A stretch of DNA of 64,000 nucleotides, taken from contig JACJYI010000006.1 of the NCBI GenBank assembly GCA_020636225.1, forward strand, positions 392,501 through 456,500, written 5' to 3'. A program made the translations under genes and the position numbers. This document shows positions 17,611 to 25,057 of this stretch, one piece after another. The notes under the pieces are model-generated. The model worked only from the letters and a program-made list of their open reading frames with translations. It did not search any database and was not told where the DNA came from. The first letter of the stretch is position 1, and the number at the start of each line of letters is the position of its first letter. The stretch comes from Lewinellaceae bacterium. GTDB lineage: Bacteria > Bacteroidota > Bacteroidia > Chitinophagales > Saprospiraceae.

Positions 17611-18326
17611 CGGGCAAACAGATTGTATTTGAGAATACAGTAGATGGCCCGGACCCCGTCCTTCCAGCCGATCTTCTTCCCGTCGGCATACGAACGTCCG
17701 TAATAGGAAATGCCCACCTCATAGATCCGGATATTCGGATATCGCGCGATGCGTGCGGTCACCTCCGGTTCGAATCCGAAGCGTTTTTCCCGCAGGGGCA
17801 GGGACTGAATGATCTCCCGCTTGAAGACCTTGTAGCAGGTCTCCATGTCGGTGAGATTCAGGTTGGTGAACATGTTGGACAACATGGTCAGGAACTTGTT
17901 GCCGATGGAATGCCAGAAGAAGAGGATGCGATGGGGACGGCCACCCATGAATCGGGAGCCGTAGACGACATCCGCGACCCCCTCGAGCAATGGGCGGAGT
18001 AGAATGGGATATTCCCTGGGGTCATATTCCAGGTCGGCATCCTGGATGATCACATAGTCGCCGGTAGCCCGGGTGATCCCGGTATGGAGGGCCGCACCTT
18101 TTCCTTTGTTGACCTCATGTTTCTGGTAAATGATGTTCAGGTCCGGATTGGCGGCCATATAGCGGTGGATGGCCGCTTCGGTATCGTCTGTCGAATGGTC
18201 ATTGGTGATGATGATCTCCTTGGACAGCCCGTCTGGCAATGGGGCATCGCGGACCTTATCCAGGATGAGGTGGATGGTTCGCCCTTCATTATAGGCAGGA
18301 ATGATGATGGACAACAGTTGGGCCAT
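17607..18326 (-). CDS. Family 2 glycosyltransferase, DPM/DPG-synthase-like
   Basis: A 239-residue GT-A enzyme. It opens LSIIIPAYNEGRTI, has the nucleotide-binding region EIIITNDHSTDDT, then NKGKGAALHTGITRATGDYVIIQDADLEYDP with the metal-binding DAD, and later VVYGSRFMGG and KRFGFEPEVTARI. It has no C-terminal membrane helices, like dolichol-phosphate-mannose-synthase-type enzymes acting on polyprenyl phosphate. In this cluster it may transfer a sugar to a lipid carrier. Acceptor and donor sugar are unknown. Confidence 0.88.
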   Translation of the reverse strand: MAQLLSIIIPAYNEGRTIHLILDKVRDAPLPDGLSKEIIITNDHSTDDTEAAIHRYMAANPDLNIIYQKHEVNKGKGAALHTGITRATGDYVIIQDADLEYDPREYPILLRPLLEGVADVVYGSRFMGGRPHRILFFWHSIGNKFLTMLSNMFTNLNLTDMETCYKVFKREIIQSLPLREKRFGFEPEVTARIARYPNIRIYEVGISYYGRSYADGKKIGWKDGVRAIYCILKYNLFAR

Positions 18327-18352
18327 AGAGGAAGTTCTTCAACAGGAAAGCG

Positions 18353-18360
18353 CAAAGGTA
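18353..18360 (-). promoter_or_regulatory. Bacteroidota -7 element before the glycosyltransferase
   Basis: Minus-strand TACCTTTG matches TAnnTTTG and is 26 bp upstream of the GT2 start, in the 49-bp gap after the preceding gene. It could give the glycan-export genes a promoter of their own within the long minus-strand run. Confidence 0.4.
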
Positions 18361-18375
18361 AGCCAAATCCCAGCC

Positions 18376-19917
18376 TTACGCACGGGAGGTAGCCTTCGGG
18401 TCAAATGCCTGGTGGAGATCCTGGCGGAGAAGGATGACCTGCAGGATATCCGGGGCCAGCCTGGACAACGGACCGGGAAGGGATTGCTGCAGACCCCTCC
18501 CTGAGCTTCGGCGAAGCATGCCCCCCAGGTGGGACCTCCAGGCCAGGGCGGTCATAAAGGCCTCGGAAACAGCTGCTTCGTATGCCAGGGCGGGGCGCAT
18601 CTGGAAGGCATGAAACACAGTTTCCAGCAGGCCTTCTGTCCAGAACAATCCCGGACTCACCAGGAGTTGACCTTCCGGTCGATCCAGCCAGAGCTGAAAG
18701 CGCGACAGGCGGATCCTGGATTCCAGCAATGGCGCCAGACGGGTGGAGGGAATGTATCGGGCCAGTGGTACGACAGGACCATCGAGGACGATCTCCGGAT
18801 GGGCCAGGTGATGGCCCAGGAAGGCCAGGCACCAATCCGGATCAGGCATGCTGCCCAATTGGTGGTAGACCAGATTGACCCAGATCCGTTGCTGGTCGGA
18901 TCGGAAAATGGCATCCAGGAAAGTGTCGGGTGTCATGCCGGTCCTGGACGTCCAATAGTTCGGTGGCAGGCAGGAGGCCAGGTCATACAGTGCGGTGGTC
19001 CGGTTGAATGAGCCATTCGGCGGAATGGAACCCGACCATTCCCAGGCCGGTCCGGCTTTGGGCAGGACCAGTGATGGCATCCCGCCTTCCATTCGCCACA
19101 TCGCACCGATCCGGTCCATGACCTCTTCCAGGAGTCCAGGATCCCCCAGGCGGGCCCTGGTCTGCAACCAGCGGATTCGCCGATCGGCAGGGGCAAGGTC
19201 CGTCCGCCTTCGGAGCAGGTCAAGTGACTCGGCGGGAAGCAGGTCATGGAACTGATCCAGGAATGCCTCCCAGAGCTCGTTGTCCAGTTCGGCATGATGG
19301 TCTGCCAGCCAGGTCAGTGCCGGGTCGGGGGTCAGTTGGATCCACCGGAAGAGATAGGTCAGCATCGGCGTGAAGCCGATCTGGCGCCGATCCGGCGGCC
19401 CCTCCGGATAGGCCCAGGGGTGGCCGGTCAATTGGCGAGTCAGCCAGGCCGCCAGGGGTGGAAGATGCCGGCCCAGGGTCGGCCAGTCTCTTGGATGGTC
19501 CTGCAGATGGGCCAGGAGGGCCGATACGGCGGATTCGGGCCAATGCCAGCCGTTGCGCTGGATCAGCCAGGCCGCTTCCGTTGCCCCGGGCATTCCCTGG
19601 ACCTTCAGGATCCGGCTGATGCTGTCTTCTTGTGCCGTCGTCCAGTCTCTCGTAGGTGGGGGACGTTGTTCCATGGCTGGTCCATCCGTCATTTGTGAGG
19701 CCGGCCGGGAATGATACAGGGGCATCACCAGGGCCAACGCCTCATGAAAGGCATCCACCGGATCTTCGGAGAGCGGCATGCCCCAGGCCTCCAGTTGGTG
19801 TCGGATCGACGCCGGCATGGGATGAAGGGCCACTCCATCGAGCATGGCCTGATCGATCCAGTGGAGCAAGGGTGTCCATTCGGCATCGGAACGGGTATGG
19901 CTGGCGGTCCTGTCCAT
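18376..19917 (-). CDS. DUF5691-like protein
   Basis: A 513-residue, Trp- and Leu-rich soluble protein without a signal peptide. The order of segments resembles DUF5691: an N-terminal WIDQAMLDGVALHPMP stretch, a helix with ALALVMPLYHSRP, a mid-region LPPLAAWLTRQLTGHPWAYPEG, then TWLADHHAELDNELWEAFLDQ followed by an alpha-helical repeat region. DUF5691 proteins usually sit with SWIM-domain, MoxR AAA and VWA genes; none of these is present here. It lies 6 bp after the SGLT-like symporter gene, so it is probably cotranscribed with it. No enzymatic motif is visible; the family call is by eye and tentative. Confidence 0.55.
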   Translation of the reverse strand: MDRTASHTRSDAEWTPLLHWIDQAMLDGVALHPMPASIRHQLEAWGMPLSEDPVDAFHEALALVMPLYHSRPASQMTDGPAMEQRPPPTRDWTTAQEDSISRILKVQGMPGATEAAWLIQRNGWHWPESAVSALLAHLQDHPRDWPTLGRHLPPLAAWLTRQLTGHPWAYPEGPPDRRQIGFTPMLTYLFRWIQLTPDPALTWLADHHAELDNELWEAFLDQFHDLLPAESLDLLRRRTDLAPADRRIRWLQTRARLGDPGLLEEVMDRIGAMWRMEGGMPSLVLPKAGPAWEWSGSIPPNGSFNRTTALYDLASCLPPNYWTSRTGMTPDTFLDAIFRSDQQRIWVNLVYHQLGSMPDPDWCLAFLGHHLAHPEIVLDGPVVPLARYIPSTRLAPLLESRIRLSRFQLWLDRPEGQLLVSPGLFWTEGLLETVFHAFQMRPALAYEAAVSEAFMTALAWRSHLGGMLRRSSGRGLQQSLPGPLSRLAPDILQVILLRQDLHQAFDPKATSRA

Positions 19918-19923
19918 CAGCAG

Positions 19924-21483
19924 TTACCAGAAAACAGCATAAAGGACCGCGAGGACACCCAGGATCAACAGGGCGAGGACATGGAACCGGGTGTCTGTTC
20001 GAAAGGCTCCCTGAGGCAGGGTGATGGATCGGTCCACTGGATCGGGTCGACCGAACCATGAGATCACCACCATTAATGCACTGATCAGGAGGAAGCAGAT
20101 ACCCATTCGGTCCAGGAAGGGCAGATCCGGAAAGAGGATCTTGAAGGATGCGGACAGCGGAATGGCCAGGATGACGGCCCAGCGGGCTGCCAGGGCGGTG
20201 GTGCGTTTCCAGAACATGCCAAGGAGGAAGATGGCCACCACTCCCGGACTGATGAAGCCGGTGTATTCCTGGATGTACTGGAATGCCTGGTCCAGATTCC
20301 CCAGCATCGGGGCAACCAGGACACCGATCAGCAAGGCCACGGCGGCCGTGATCTTGCCAATGCGAACCAGGGAGGGCTCGTCGGCAGGATGCCCATTCCG
20401 CGTGACGAGGGGTTGGTAGATATCCAGCGTAAAGATGGTGGAGGCGCTGTTGACCATGGAACTCAGCGATGAGCCGATCGCGGCGATCAGGGCCGCAAAG
20501 GCCAGGCCCTTGAATCCCGAGGTGACATAATTGCTCAGCACCCAGGGATAGGCTTCGTCGGGTTTCTGGATATCCGCCTGCAGCACAAATGCGGCGATAC
20601 CGGGAATGACCACGATCAGGGGGATGACCAGTTTGAGCAGGGCAGCAAATGCGGTTCCTACCTGGGCCTCGCGAAGGGAACGGGCGGCCAGGGCACGCTG
20701 GATGATGTATTGGTTGTTGCCCCAGTAGTAGAGGTTGGCGATCCACATGCCGCCGATGAGGACACTGATTCCAGGCAGATTGATGTATTCCGGATTCGAT
20801 CGGTCCAGGATCAGGTCGAATTTCTCAGGAGCGCGCTCATACAAGGTGCTCAAGCCTCCCCAGAAGCTGCCACCCAGTTCTTCCAGGACCAGCACGCTGG
20901 CCAACAGGCCACCGAGCAGGAGGACGATCACCTGGACGACGTCCGTCCAGACCACCGCCTTCAGCCCTCCGGCAATGGAAAAGGTGGACGCGAACAGGGC
21001 CAGGCCGATCACCCCCGGGAGGAGAGGGATGCCCATGATGGTCTGCAAGGCCAGGCCACCCAGGTAGAGGACCGAGGTGATGTTGACAAAGACGAACAGC
21101 AGGACCCAGAAGACCGCCAGGCCGGTTCGCACCTGGGGATCATACCGCTGTTCGAGGAATTGGGGCATGGTATAGATGCCTTTTTCCAGAAAGATGGGCA
21201 GGAAGTATTTGGCCACCAGCAGGAGGGTCGCCGCGGCCATCAGCTCATAGGAGGCGATCGCGATGCCGACCACATATCCGGACCCCGACATCCCGATGAA
21301 CTGCTCGGCAGAGATGTTCGAAGCAATGAGCGAGCCGCCGACCGCCCACCAGGGCAGGGAGCGGGAGGCCAGGAAATAATCCTGGGAAGTGTCCTGCTTG
21401 CCCCGTGAGATCCAGATGCCGAATCCCATCATGAAGAGGATCCAGGACGCAAAGACGATCAGGTCGATGGTAGAGAAATTCAT
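19924..21483 (-). CDS. Sodium:sugar symporter (SSS/SGLT family)
   Basis: A 519-residue membrane protein with about 14 helices of the LeuT-fold SSS family. SGLT-like motifs are clear: FLASRSLPWWAVGGSLIASNISAEQFIGMSG near the N-terminus, TFSIAGGLKAVVWTDVVQ in the middle, and YYWGNNQYIIQRALAARS, followed by AALIAAIGSSLSSMVNSASTIFTLD with the sodium-site serines. It would import a sugar with Na+. Its start overlaps the end of the GH2 gene by 4 bp, so transporter and beta-galactosidase are likely made together; galactose or a galactoside is a reasonable substrate guess. Confidence 0.9.
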   Translation of the reverse strand: MNFSTIDLIVFASWILFMMGFGIWISRGKQDTSQDYFLASRSLPWWAVGGSLIASNISAEQFIGMSGSGYVVGIAIASYELMAAATLLLVAKYFLPIFLEKGIYTMPQFLEQRYDPQVRTGLAVFWVLLFVFVNITSVLYLGGLALQTIMGIPLLPGVIGLALFASTFSIAGGLKAVVWTDVVQVIVLLLGGLLASVLVLEELGGSFWGGLSTLYERAPEKFDLILDRSNPEYINLPGISVLIGGMWIANLYYWGNNQYIIQRALAARSLREAQVGTAFAALLKLVIPLIVVIPGIAAFVLQADIQKPDEAYPWVLSNYVTSGFKGLAFAALIAAIGSSLSSMVNSASTIFTLDIYQPLVTRNGHPADEPSLVRIGKITAAVALLIGVLVAPMLGNLDQAFQYIQEYTGFISPGVVAIFLLGMFWKRTTALAARWAVILAIPLSASFKILFPDLPFLDRMGICFLLISALMVVISWFGRPDPVDRSITLPQGAFRTDTRFHVLALLILGVLAVLYAVFW

Positions 21484-24400
21484 GGGATTCGGATGGGGTC
21501 AAGTTGGAAGGTATATTGTCCGGGTCGGGCGGGCAGACGATAGACCGGCAGAGGGGCGGCCTTGATGGTCCAGGTATCCGTACCGCCGACACCCATCTGA
21601 GCTTGATCGATATTCAGGGTAATGGTCCCACTGGGGGTCAGGTCCGTCGTATGTCGGGCGGCCTCCAGCGTGGCCTGGTCATAGGGCCAGGCACTGCATT
21701 CCAGGGGTTGGCCCACCGAGGTGATGCGGATCCCCTGCCCTTCCGGGTCAGTGAGTTGCATCCAGCGGATGCCGGTTCGGTTGGCATTTTCCTGGGGCCG
21801 GATGTAGGGTTCGACGAAGGAGTCCAGCGCCATCCGGTAGTGCCCTATCCGTGCGCTGGCCAATCGATCCCGGTAATTTTCCCAGGGGCCCCGTCCGTAC
21901 CATTCGATCCGGTCGCGGGTGGCTGGGATGGATACCTGCATCCCCATCTTGGGCAGATCCGGGAGGGTCTTGTCGGGAGTCATGATGATCCGGACCTCCA
22001 GTCCGCCATTCGAATGAGGGGTATACCATACCTTATACATCCCGCGGTTGCCAGGCAACTGGTAGCTGACCAACAGCCCGGTGTTGATCTGCTGGATCCT
22101 GTCGAGGATCAGGCCTTGAGCGGCTGTCTTCCAGTATCCGAGAACATCGGGGGTGTGATATCCCCCCAGGTCATTGTCGGTGGGCGCCCGCCAGAAGTTT
22201 GCCCTCAGGTCACCTTCGATGACCGGCTGGCCCTGATGCTGCCAATGCGTTAACCAACCGGTGGTCCTGGAAAAGGTCCAACGGCTACCCGCTTTTTCCA
22301 GGGTCAGGTCCGTTTCGGTCTCCTTCCAGTCGGCAGGCTGGATGGTCAATGCCTGGCTGGTCCGGGTATCCGGGAGGATGTCATAGGACGGCAGGATGAA
22401 CTGGTCAGCCGCCAGGGAGTGGCCGGCTTCGGCCCAGGGTGTAGCATCGCGAAGCGAAGCCTGCACGTTCAGGGCGAACTCGACCTCATCCTCAGCCAGT
22501 TCCTTGTAGATATTGGGCATGGGCAGGAAGGTGGTATCTCCCGGCCCCAGGTCAGGGGTTGGCCAGGTGCCGGTACGCAGAAGGTCACCGTTCCGCTCCA
22601 GTGACCAGCTGATCTCCAGGTCCTCCAGGGAGGAGGCATGACGGCGGTTGATGAGGCGGATGCGACTGTTGATCCGGTCGAGGGCAAAGTCTACCGGCTG
22701 GTAGACATGCTTGACCTCCATCAGCGCGGGTTTCGGGCGCAGGTCGGGATAGGTAATCCCGTTCAGGCAGAAATTGCCGTCATGGATGGTCTCTCCGAAA
22801 TCACCACCGTACACATAGTAGGTCTGACCATTGTCGTTGGTCCGTAACAGTCCCTGGTCCTTCCAGTCCCAGATGAAGCCGCCCAGTGCCCCGGGCCAGG
22901 CATGGATCAGATCCCAGTATTCCTGGAGATTGCCGGTCGAGTTGCCCATGGAGTGGGCATATTCGGACAGGACCAGCGGTCGGGAATCCGGTTGGGTGCG
23001 CAGGAGCTCCTGAAAATCGTCCACGGTAGGGTAGAACCGCCCGGTGATGTCCACCCAGGTCGGATCATTGGGATTCCAGGGCCGTCCGTCGGTTGGCCAG
23101 GTCTCGGTGTCCGGATGCCCCCAGGGCAGGTATCCGGGCAGGCGGGGGTCGCCCTGCGCGGGTTCGTAGTGGATGGGTCGGGTGAGGTCAGCCGCATGGA
23201 TCCAGCCGGCCATGGCGGCATGGTTCGGCCCCCGGCCGGCCTCATTGCCCAGCGACCAGGCGATGATGCACGGGTGGTTGCGCGAGCGATCGACCATCCG
23301 AACGGCCCGGTCGAGGAAGGCGGCCATCCAGCGGGGATCATTGGACAATTGTCCGCCCAGGTAATGGGTCTCCAGATTGGCCTCGTCAAAGACAAACAGG
23401 CCATATTGATCGCACAGGTCATACCAGGCCCGGTCATTGGGATAGTGGGAGTTGCGCACCGCATTGATATTGTGTCGCTTCATCATCAGGATATCATCGA
23501 TCATATCCTGGCGGGTGACGGCCTTGCCACGTGTGGGATGGTGTTCATGCCGATTGACCCCGTAGAGTTTTACGGGTCGGCCATTGACAAGCAACTGGCC
23601 CTTGTCGCTGGTGGCTAAGCTGCGAAACCCGATGCGGGTCGATCGGATGTCGATGGGCTTTCCGGTGGGGTCGGCCAGGATCAGGATCAGGGTATAGCGA
23701 TAGGGATCTTCGGCTGACCACGGGTGGATGTCGGGCAGCAAGCACTGCAGGTCGGCAAAGGGGAGGTTGTCCAACCGCGGGTACCAGCGATGGGCAATGG
23801 CCGAAGCATCTCTTTTAAGGGGCTCAATGAGGACAGCCTGGCCACGGGCATCGAACAGTCGGGCCTCCAGGAAGGACCCCTCCGGCAGTGCCCCTTCCGG
23901 ACCGGCCAGGTCGACGTGGATGGCCAGGTCACCCTTCGTGTACGAAGGATCCAAACCGGCCACCACCTGCAAGTCTCGGATACGGATGGCCGGTTCAGCC
24001 AGGAGGAAGACGGACCGGTAGATGCCGCCCAGTCGCCAGTGGTCCTGGTCTTCCAGGTAGGAACCGTCACACCATTTGAACACACGGATGCTGATGGTAT
24101 TGGCCCCTTCCCGGAGCAGTGGATCGATGGCGAATTCGGCACCGGTGGCACTGTCTTCCGAATATCCGGCCAGCTGGCCATTGATCCACACCTGAACACA
24201 GGAGCTGACGCCCTCCAGGTGCAGGCTGATAGTGTGATCCTTCCATTGGTCGGGAATGCGGAACGTGCGCTGATACAGGCCGATCGGTTGATGGTCGGCC
24301 GGAATGAAGGGAGGGTCGACCTTGCCCCAGGGGTAGCGGACATTGCTGTAGACCGGCTGGCCGAAGCCTTGCAGTTCCCAGTTGGCCGGTACAGCTATGG

Positions 24401-24695
24401 TTTGCCAGTCGGGTTGGTCCTCCGGAAAGTTGAGCGGAGCGTTGTCCAGGGTCGGAAACCAGGCAAATTGCCAGGTTCCATCCAGGGGAAGGACGAACGG
24501 CGATTGTCCCAGATCGTCTGCCGACAGGTTGGCAGCATCTGTCCGGGGGAGGAGCAGGCTTCTGGCCGGTTGCCGGTTGATCCCGGTGATGGCAGGGTCT
24601 TCCCAGGGAGGCAGGCCTTGGGCATGGGCTGTCCGTGGGAGTGTCAGGGCAGTGATGAGGAGGACAAGGAGGCAAGCGGGCAGGTAACGCGACAT
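21480..24695 (-). CDS. Secreted GH2 beta-galactosidase
   Basis: A 1071-residue LacZ-type enzyme with an N-terminal signal peptide ending TAHAQG, so it acts outside the cytoplasm. The five-domain GH2 layout is visible: a jelly-roll N-domain (VPANWELQGFGQPVYSNV, then WINGQLAGYSEDS), Ig-like domains, the TIM barrel and a C-terminal beta-sandwich with EWYGRGPWENYRDR. Barrel motifs are VNRHEHHPTRGKAV, AVRNSHYPNDRAWYDLCDQY, the acid/base Glu485 in SLGNEAGRGPNH and the nucleophile Glu578 in LSEYAHSMGNS. It hydrolyses terminal beta-galactosides. It heads the minus-strand run, back to back with susC, so it probably serves the adjacent Sus-type uptake locus. Confidence 0.93.
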   Translation of the reverse strand: MSRYLPACLLVLLITALTLPRTAHAQGLPPWEDPAITGINRQPARSLLLPRTDAANLSADDLGQSPFVLPLDGTWQFAWFPTLDNAPLNFPEDQPDWQTIAVPANWELQGFGQPVYSNVRYPWGKVDPPFIPADHQPIGLYQRTFRIPDQWKDHTISLHLEGVSSCVQVWINGQLAGYSEDSATGAEFAIDPLLREGANTISIRVFKWCDGSYLEDQDHWRLGGIYRSVFLLAEPAIRIRDLQVVAGLDPSYTKGDLAIHVDLAGPEGALPEGSFLEARLFDARGQAVLIEPLKRDASAIAHRWYPRLDNLPFADLQCLLPDIHPWSAEDPYRYTLILILADPTGKPIDIRSTRIGFRSLATSDKGQLLVNGRPVKLYGVNRHEHHPTRGKAVTRQDMIDDILMMKRHNINAVRNSHYPNDRAWYDLCDQYGLFVFDEANLETHYLGGQLSNDPRWMAAFLDRAVRMVDRSRNHPCIIAWSLGNEAGRGPNHAAMAGWIHAADLTRPIHYEPAQGDPRLPGYLPWGHPDTETWPTDGRPWNPNDPTWVDITGRFYPTVDDFQELLRTQPDSRPLVLSEYAHSMGNSTGNLQEYWDLIHAWPGALGGFIWDWKDQGLLRTNDNGQTYYVYGGDFGETIHDGNFCLNGITYPDLRPKPALMEVKHVYQPVDFALDRINSRIRLINRRHASSLEDLEISWSLERNGDLLRTGTWPTPDLGPGDTTFLPMPNIYKELAEDEVEFALNVQASLRDATPWAEAGHSLAADQFILPSYDILPDTRTSQALTIQPADWKETETDLTLEKAGSRWTFSRTTGWLTHWQHQGQPVIEGDLRANFWRAPTDNDLGGYHTPDVLGYWKTAAQGLILDRIQQINTGLLVSYQLPGNRGMYKVWYTPHSNGGLEVRIIMTPDKTLPDLPKMGMQVSIPATRDRIEWYGRGPWENYRDRLASARIGHYRMALDSFVEPYIRPQENANRTGIRWMQLTDPEGQGIRITSVGQPLECSAWPYDQATLEAARHTTDLTPSGTITLNIDQAQMGVGGTDTWTIKAAPLPVYRLPARPGQYTFQLDPIRIP

Positions 24696-25057
24696 GGTGC
24701 AGGATTGGCCTGGAAAAGATAGGCAAAGTCGTGCGGTCCACTGTGGATCGGTCGGAATTCCACCCCTGTCGCGGTCGCGTTGGGAAGGTCCTGAATGTCG
24801 ATCATTCGAACATAGAGAAAAAGGTCATGAATAATTTCGGAATAATATTTCTTTGAGTGGAGGTTAGAAAAATTTAATTCTACCATAGTGTACAATTTAC
24901 ACAAAATTCGGGTGAAAGAGTAAAAAACACACTAAGTGGTATACAAGTAGGCGGCTCAGATGCTAAATTTGTCAGCAACGGATTATTGTTTCTTGCCTGG
25001 ATCAGAAGTTTCAGGTGCAGGCATGTCAACCTTCTTTATCTACTCAACAAACCTTAG
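24696..25057. other. Divergent control region between GH2 and susC
   Basis: No gene in this 362-bp stretch, which is clearly AT-richer than its flanks. It must hold the promoters of both the GH2 run and the sus operon. A small inverted repeat, GTGTA-N5-TACAC at 24888-24902, is a possible operator. No regulator gene such as a hybrid two-component system, SusR or anti-sigma gene lies next to it. Confidence 0.6.
24964..24971 (+). promoter_or_regulatory. Possible -7 element of susC
   Basis: TAAATTTG fits TAnnTTTG and would leave a leader of about 80 nt before the susC ATG. No TTG lies at the usual -33 spacing. Confidence 0.35.

Noticed and set aside
13518..18326. Complete capsule or O-antigen locus
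   Set aside because: No initiating sugar-phosphate transferase, nucleotide-sugar synthesis genes or Wza/Wzc were seen; only part of a pathway is present.
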